Shown piece after piece: positions 50,901 to 59,900 of a DNA stretch of 64,000 nucleotides; the first letter of the stretch is position 1, and each line of letters opens with the position of its first letter. A model generated the notes under the pieces. The model made no database searches. It was not told the DNA's origin and was given only the letters and a program-made list of their open reading frames with translations. Location: contig NC_060259.1 of NCBI RefSeq assembly GCF_921293095.1, positions 47,287,812-47,351,811 of the forward strand. The letters are read 5' to 3'. This DNA is from Ischnura elegans. Taxonomy: Eukaryota > Arthropoda > Insecta > Odonata > Coenagrionidae. A program made the position numbers and the translations under genes.

Positions 50901-53900
50901 GATAAATGCATACTTTAATTTTATTGGTTCGTTAGGAACTTCATGTATTATTATTTTTGAATCTATTTGTGCATCGATGAGGTAGAGTTACTTGAATATT
51001 TTTTATTTATAGGAAAAGCAAAGGCTCTTGGCTGAATTGGAGGAAAAGTCAAAGCAGCTCAAACAGGAACAAGCATTGAGAGAGAATCTATTGACCAAGA
51101 TTAATAGTCTTGAAAGTCAATTGCTTCGGGGTGGGAAAAATATCATTGATCACACCAATGAGCAAGAGCGTGCCCTGGAGCTTCAGAGGCAAGAAATTGC
51201 TGAACAAAAGGTAAGAAATGGAAGACTAGTTTTTACAGCTAGATCTATAATTTTTTATCTAGTTGTTGGGGTGAACACTTTTTAATTGAACTTGTTTGTA
51301 TGTGGTACAGTCCCAGGCAGATAAATCTTACCACCCGAGAGTCAAAAATTTTCAAAGTCTAGAAGCCAAATTTGCATTGCCACTGAGACCCCCCCACCCC
51401 ACCTGCTGTCACAAAGTTTACTGTAGCTGTCCTTACGTATGCAAAAAGCATTATTGTGCGTATACCTTGGCAGGATATGTTGGAATACAAAAGCCCCTTT
51501 AGTGAAACTATTAGATGCGTCTCTCTACGCTATATCTCGATTTCAGTATGAACATCAATATGGAAATTGTTGCTGCATTAAATGTGTTAATATTGACGGT
51601 AGAGCTTCGTTCAAAATTTGACAATTCTCGGAATCAATGAGGAATTTAATTCAAAGCTTGCAATTCATGTTCAAGCAGCAATTATCCATATAGCTAATTT
51701 ATATAAACAAAGCGTGATTGACCGCGAACCAATGCCGCTGGTAGGGTTATAAACCCTGATAGGAGGGAGCCCAACTACCCTCGGAATCCGAGATAATGCA
51801 GAGTCACCACCAGGAAGGGTCGAAAAAGGTTGGAGCTGAGAGTGCGTGATTATCAGTAAGACCCATCTTAATGAATGTCCTGAAAAATGCTGCATGCAGA
51901 GGGGACGGAAGAGTTTATTGGGGCTCAGTACAGCAGTCATGCTAAGGCGAGAACTCCACCGTCTTGAAAGGGTTAATTGAGCCAAGAGATACAATTTTCT
52001 GTAATGATTGCAAGAAAAAATAATTTTACTTGCATTGCTATTGCAGTATGAACTCAGTAGATGTGTTAATGTTTTCCCTGTATTTTAGCTGTAAATTAGG
52101 GTTTACCCTAAACACATTACCATGCATATAACGTATGCTCCATGCACTGAACAGTAGATATGACTCACATAGATATATGTATAGTAGTCAGTCATCACTT
52201 TTTTATATGTTGTCATGGTGTTCTTTGCAGAGGAGAGAAGTTGAAATGCTCCAGAAACTGGAGGAGCAGGAAGAATCTACATTGGATCTGAAAGAGACTT
52301 TCTCATCGTTACAACAAGAGAATGAATCTAAGACAAAAAAATTAAGGAAAATGTTTTCTAAATTAGAATCAATTCAACAGGAAATCAGGGATGTTTACGA
52401 TGAAGCCAGTGAAGACCGAAGGGAAATGGAGGCTAATCAAAAGAACATGCTGAAGTAAGTGTACATCTTATATCCAGTATCATTTTTATTGCATATCTTA
52501 AAAATTTTAATACCATTATTCTGCCCTGTAATTCTTCAAATTTGCTATCCATTCAATCACTGCTTTCTCACATTTAATGCTATGTAATGCCTGTAGAATT
52601 TCTCACACTAATAAATGGTGTCATTTTTCTTCCTCCTCCTGTACCGCCTTTGGTTGAAAAGGGAGAATAGAATATTTGCATGAAGTTATGGATAGGTATC
52701 TTTATGGATATGATTAGATCTTTTTATTACAAAATTTGTAAATTGAGCATCTCCAACTTTATTTTTGGAGTTGACTAAGCTGATATAGATATTGACCGTC
52801 AGTAAATTGTGTTGTCACATATTCTAGGCAGCTTTTAAGCATATTAATTTCTACTTGCAGGGAACTGAAACTGTTATATGTGATTATTGATAACTTCATA
52901 CCGACAGAAGAAAAGAACAAATTATTATCTCGAACGCGGTATAATAACGAAGATGATTCATGGTACATAATACCATTGGAGAAGATGCCAGTCAATCTTC
53001 CACGTCTGAAATCCACAACAGCAGACCGAAGGCCCACTTCAGATTATGCTAGAGCACTGGCCAAAACAACTGATGATCCACGATATAAGGTATGCTTTTA
53101 GTGTACTTATGTTAGAATTACACCAGATTAAGGCGTAAACTACATCTAAAATTTGTTGATGCTAGCATGGTAATCTATGCAGAATTTATCCTCAAATGGA
53201 AATGAAATGTCTTGAGAAGACATCGCCTGGAGGTGAAATTAAAGCATACCCATCCCCAGATTCGCATACCTTATATATGTATTCCATGAAAAGCAAGTGC
53301 TAATTGAAACAGCTATTCGAGTCACCAAATTCCATTAAGTGTAATGTTATTGGTCTTAATTAGTCCATGAGGCATCACTTTTAGAAGTTTCATACTGATT
53401 AATTTGGGTAATTTGTTTTTGAAAATACATTCTGGGAACATTTTAAGTGCATTAATTACAAATTTGCACTTTAATGAGCCACCTTTCCGGTTACTAAGAG
53501 GAATTACATGCTGTTCAGGTAAGCTGTGGATGTAACATCTCTAACCTCTATGATGAAAAGAGGAAGGTGATGAGTTATTTGAATTTCATATGTAGGAATT
53601 GCTCAAGAGAATTGCATGATCTAAGGGAAGAAATCTGATTCTCTTGCCAACCAACAGTGTGTGGGTACCAACTTCATCAGGAAAATTTTTCCCCAATTGT
53701 ACAGTAGGATGCATAGAAAGGAAAGAAATCACAGGTTGAGAGGTTGGGAGGTAATTGTGGAATTTTTCTGAGGGTAATTTTTCTAGTTGATCTATCTCAT
53801 CCAAAGTGTTACAATTATTAACATATTAAATTGTTAACTTCATGTGCACCAATTTAGTAACCATGTCGTACTTCACATGCTTAATTCTGGTTTTTCAGAG

Positions 53901-56900
53901 ATAGAAGAATTCCTTCAAAGATTTATTATACATAAATTCTTATGTTTGCAGGCCGAAAATGTGATAAGCCTTTCAATTGAAATGCCGCTGAGGACCACTC
54001 AGGATTACGAAATTGACGAGCAGGCTCAAGCTATTCGTGCGGTTTTGCAAGAAGCCTTGGAGCATGAAGAGACTGTCCTCGAGATAAATTGTAATTCTGT
54101 ACATTTGTCAAGGAGGAAATTTCTTGGTATGCTGAGAGCACGAGCAAGGTAAATTTTGCCTACCTCTCTGGAGTGTAGTGGTTTATGTCTTTAAAGCTAA
54201 CCTCTTTGAATTGAGTCCTTTTTGTAACTCTTATTGGTTACTTTCGGCCGTATTTATAGATTTCCATTAAAACATGCTAGTAGGGCGACTAACTTAGTCG
54301 GCTATTAAGACCTTTTTGTCGTCTACTAAGATATGGTATTCATGGTTTCTATTGAGTGAGCTTCTAAGAGCTACTAACTTACTGCTGCTAGCTCGGCAGC
54401 TGATACTCGGTAGCGATTTGTGTTCTACTGGTTAGGCTACTCTTGGCAACACTGGATCTGACTCCTCTGCAGCACGGGAAATTTGTAAAACTATCGAACC
54501 AAAGAAATTGATGCATCAAAATGCATCGAAATTTTTTACTTGGTAATGGATAAATTGATGTTAATCCATTGAAGATATATTTATTGATTATTGTACACTA
54601 ACAATTATGTTACACCATTGAAAAAGGAAAGATTTATGTATACTACCGAAGCATTTGTATGTTTGAGATGCAGTAATTCTTGTACAAACGGCAGTGTATT
54701 CATTGATGATATGTATTTCATATTTTATGCTCTTCGGATATTTATTTTCATGGGTGCATTGGTGCATGCGTGATGAGTATAAAAAACGTAATTAGCAACG
54801 TCAGTGTTATATACATTTATACTCGAAAAGCAGAAATACACCACAATGTTGGAGTGTAAACGAAAAGTTATAAAAATTTTACAATGCAGAAAAGAATCTT
54901 AAAGAAAATAACGTTAAGGTAAATGTGTGAATGATACACATTTATTGAGTTACAAATACCTACAAGCGAGAAATTAGTAACATATGTTTGCTGCTCCTAA
55001 AATGTTATAAGTAATGAAATAACAACAATCTGCCTCGCCACATTAAAATTTTTCAAATATTGACAATGTAGAAGTGGAGAAACATAGGGCATATAGTTAA
55101 TAAAAGGTGGTTAATATAAAAAAATAACAAAATAATAGTCAAGCTAACTTGTTGTACTTCTTTATTGCTGATCGTAACACAAATAGCCCTACAACTCACA
55201 CTACATTTCACTGCACATTTTACGAGCTGTCTTTATGATACTTAATAATCAGTACATTGCAAATCAACTGATTTAATGAAATAATGGATCATTCTAATTT
55301 TTAAAAACTATAATGTAACACTAATAAAGCATTATAATCAGTTTTCCAATCACTCTGCACACACTAAAAGCATTTGCGCTCCTTGAAGGTTGGAAAGGAT
55401 TCTTCACATCTCACTTCCCACTCATCACTTACGATTAAGAATCACTTCATGTTATTTAACATTACCATTATGTAGACAAAGAAATGAAGAAGCTGAAACA
55501 AATTGCTAAACCAGTTATTGTAACATCAACAAACTTCCAATCTCACTATTACTCATACTGTAACAAAAAAAAACAACAGCGCAACGAAATGTGTGAAATG
55601 TAAACACTGGTGATAGTTCACGATGAAGTGTCCAGAATAAGTAATAAAATCAAACAGAACTTGTAAGCGTACAAACAAATGAAAATTAATGCTCGTTTGC
55701 TGTATTCCTAAAGAATAACAACTTCAAATATGAAACATATTCCCTTCGCAACAATTAGATACGGCAGACTCCCGATTATCCAGCTGCGGTTTATGCGGGT
55801 TGCGGATTATCCGTGCATGATTTTCACTCTCGTTCAATTTTTTCCGCAATCTTTATAAAGAAATCGGACCCAAAATCATCGGAGTTACGGCATCAATGCT
55901 AGGATACACCAGGCTTATTATATCCGTTAGAATCCTCTTCGTAAAATGGAAGCGATCACGCGCTAGCTGCATTCATGGGAGCACCCTGTTCCTGTTTTCC
56001 AAGCCTCGCAGTGCGCGACCACGCTCCTTGATCACGGATACACGTCGTGCAGAAGTTGCAACCCGGGCAACTTGTGCGAGATGTGACTACGTGGCATGGT
56101 GCCTGACAGTGTAGTTTCCGACGTCGAGCAGTGGTTTTGAAGCATTCGTGCAAACCACTTTTCTGTATCCATGATCACCCAGCCGCAGATGCGTGGTTTA
56201 CGTAACCAGTTCTTATATGGAGCCATAATAATACAAGTAAAACCTTGTTATCGCTGCTAAAAAGATCATGGTCTGGTAAAGAAAGCTCTCGATGACTCCG
56301 GGAAGCATTCTAAAATAACATTATAAGTGCATACACAATAACACATTTTTTGTTTTACATAAATTATGAACATTACAAGACATTTAATTGAAAGTTTGAA
56401 TTATCCGTGTTTTTCGATTATTCGTGCCCTCTCTCCCCATCATTAGCCCGCATAATCGGGAGTGTTCTCTACCTTTGATGGAAATGTATACCGTTGATTA
56501 AACCACTACGGAAGAAATAAATATTTATGCCAAAGCTCATACACTAACAATCACTTCAGTTGCTGCTTCACTCTTTACTTCATCGTCCATATGCAATCAA
56601 TTCACTTAGGGGTACACTAAAAGCACAAATTGTGTTCACTTACTTTAGAGGTACAAGTTCACTGCACGTTGTAGTTTTCTTACAGCTAAAGTAAATTCAA
56701 TTCCTGTCAGCAATCACACTACATACATTGCCTGCCTTACTTTAAGAATGGATTTTCGTGTTCCATTGTGGCACAAATGCGTAAAAAATCCATAACAGTA
56801 TGCAAATAAAACCGGAGTTCGATCATCCACAACGGTCCGCCATATTTAGTAGCTCCCTTAGACAAGGCAGGTGGGCGACTAAGAGCCGGCTACTAAGGTA

Positions 56901-59900
56901 GTAGCATACTAAGTTTTGTAGCCCTTACTAATGATTTATGAATACCATTGTGCTAGTATGCTACTACTTAGAATGCTACTACTTAGAATGCTACTTAGGC
57001 ATTACTATCTTACTAAGGAAACTATGAATACGGCCGTTTGAGTTTATGGTGTATGTAATTTATTTCCAATGCAATTTGTAATGGTTAATTTAAAATTTTA
57101 AACTTGTATTGTTCCATTTGTGCGTTGGTAATGCCCAAGTTTTTAAAAGCATATGGTGTGGGAAAACTAATTTTAATGAAATTAATTATGCTAGGTTATT
57201 ATTGTGCACAGTATTCTTTAAATTATGAACTAATACTTTCATCTTGTGTTATTTTGAATATTTTTGGATCATTTATCGCATAATATACTAGCATAATGAG
57301 TCATAGCCTGCTAATTAGGGTTGATGACTAAGGAGTGCTATTGTTATTATTAATGTGTTCTGTAGGGATGTGCGAGTGGTACTTAGTAATCTGGTATTGG
57401 GTTGTAGCTATTTGCAAGTATTGAGCCCAGTATGGTAGTTTCTGGACCAGGCAATACTTATAGCGATACATGCACCACTATATTCTCATTTATCCAATCC
57501 CCTAGTGAATTTTCTTTTCTGAACACTTTGCGTGATTTAAAAAGGAAAAGATGATGAGAAACCTTTATGGCAGTGGTGTAACTATGGGGGGGGGGTGAGG
57601 GGGTAGATCCCCCCCAAAGCCTCTGAGTAATAAAAAAGTTATTTAAAACTATTGTCTAGTTTTGAACTTTAATAAATGCATCTGCATAAAGTTAAATTTT
57701 TAGTGCCAAAATGTTGTAAAATTTATATCCAGGTATGTCATTTTTCAAAAATTTTCCAGAAAAAGTTGCTTGGTGGGTGTGGGGGTCCACCTGAGGCCAT
57801 CCCATCCCCCAAAGCATATTTCTTGTTACGTCACTGCTTTATGGCAATTATGTCAGAATTAGTGAAAGATGAATAAAAATTAATGTTTCTTAAACAGTTC
57901 CATAACCACAACTGAAATGAATTAACCTCAAGTAACATGCCAAAAATTTAATTAGTATACATTACATACAGGTGGTCCCTGACTTTTGCAGACAATGCAT
58001 TCCTGAAAACGTGAACGAAAGTCGAATGTACGAAAGTCAAACTATTGAGTTCCATATTAATTAGGAGGTACATTCCAAAAGAGCGAAATATGCATACTAA
58101 AGCCTTATTTTTTACACGATTTTATTTTGTACTAACTAATGTTTAATAATATGTTAATAAAGTTCCTCACATCATATAATTTCTTTTGAAAATACGCAGC
58201 AAATGTAAATGAAAAACAAGATCCCGATGTACCCCACTGGCCTTGGTGGCGGCAGGGCACAGTCCTCGCCTGCCACACTAAAGGTGGTGGGTTCGAATCC
58301 CGCCTGGATGGTTAATCCCTAACCAAGGCATGGTTGTTTGTGATTGTCCTATGTTAATCGTTGAAAACCCTCCGATATAAAGGCCAAATAGTGCTGTTTT
58401 CGGGGTGATGGAAATAAATAAATAAAAAAGAACTCTGTTGGGTACTACTGAGTGAAACTTCCTCTTGGCATTTAAGTGGACATTCCACTTATTATGTCCA
58501 CTATAGATAAAAAGACATATCAAGTAGCATAACAAAATGTAATTGTTGAACCCTCACTCTGGATACCTTTTAATTTTTACATCAAAATTCCTCGGTGGGT
58601 GATATTCGTGATCGCGTATATTTCGCATATTATTCAAAAAAGACAAAAGACTAATGGAATTCTGATGACATTTCATGCAATATCATTGCTGAGGTTGTAC
58701 ATGAATTGAAGAACACTCAAACGGAAAAACACAATTAGAAAGAAGAACTTAACAAGTTTTATTGAAAGCTGTTTGATGATGTCTAGTCAAATTTTTTTAG
58801 AAATCTCTCCAATGAAGGCTGAACTGCAGCTTTTTTCTTGAAAAGCGAATCTTGAAAACGAAGACAAAAGGAAGGTTACGGAACCTTAGCATTTGTCACA
58901 TAGTCAGGACCCTCCGGCGCCCCCCTGCCGCCCCCTTGGCACTTTTCGCCCCCATAGACTACAGCAACGCCCCCCAGGGGGCGGTAGCGCCCACTTTGGG
59001 AACCACTGACCTAGATTAAAGTCAACAACCAACAATTCCATTGATTGTGTACGTTCGTAATGTTCGCATATACTGCCATTTGAAACAGTTGAATGTTGGG
59101 ATGCACAGTAAAAATTGCGTGAATTAAAAAAAATTACAAATCAACAGATCGAAAGTCTGAATTAAGCATGTAAAAGTCAAATAAAAGGTGTCAATTTGTA
59201 TTGTATGAATGTACGAAAGTGCAAATTGTACGAAAGTCAAATACATATACATTCGAAAGTCGAGGACCACCTGTATATCCAAACTGCTAGGAAGAGCCCT
59301 GAGCAAAGGCATTTGCACAATTGTGATTAAGATTGTGTGTATCTATGTAAATGAATCATATCAGATTTGATACTTTCAAATTTTCATACAGAAAAACCAA
59401 TTGTTCCACATGTTCAGGTAGCAGGTTTTGATGTCTCCATGTTACCGTATTACTGCCTGCAGAAAATTGTCTTTTGCTACGCGCTTGTGTGGCTAGAAAA
59501 TCTCTTTCATGCCAAAATTGTAAGATTTAGGATCCTTGGGACTTTTAATTAAGAATAACATATCAATATTTTTATGGATCTTAAATGATTGTGGAATTAA
59601 AGTGGACTAGGGTGAACAAACAATAGAACTCAGCTTTAGTTTTGTATACCAAAGTAAACCATTCTTTATTTCTCACTTAATTTAATCAACCTAGGCAACT
59701 CTTTGTTTTGTAAATTCAAGGAGGTAGCAAAATGTCATCAAAGGAATAAACAACAATTAACATTGGATATATGGAGTACTGAAATAGGCTAAAAGATACC
59801 TCCACTTGTGCTGTCAAACATGGGAAAAATCGGCTTTGCCCTATAAAACCTAAGAGTTACATATTTTTTTCATAGAAATCTTAACAATTTTTACGTATAC

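Larger units (their letters stand above)
57969..59273. mobile_element. Pogo-like element (CAGGTGGTCC ends)
   Basis: 1305 bp, ends CAGGTGGTCCCTGACTTT and AAGTCGAGGACCACCTG, TA on both sides. GTACGAAAGTC motifs recur near both ends. It contains the SINE at 58236. Confidence 0.85.
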
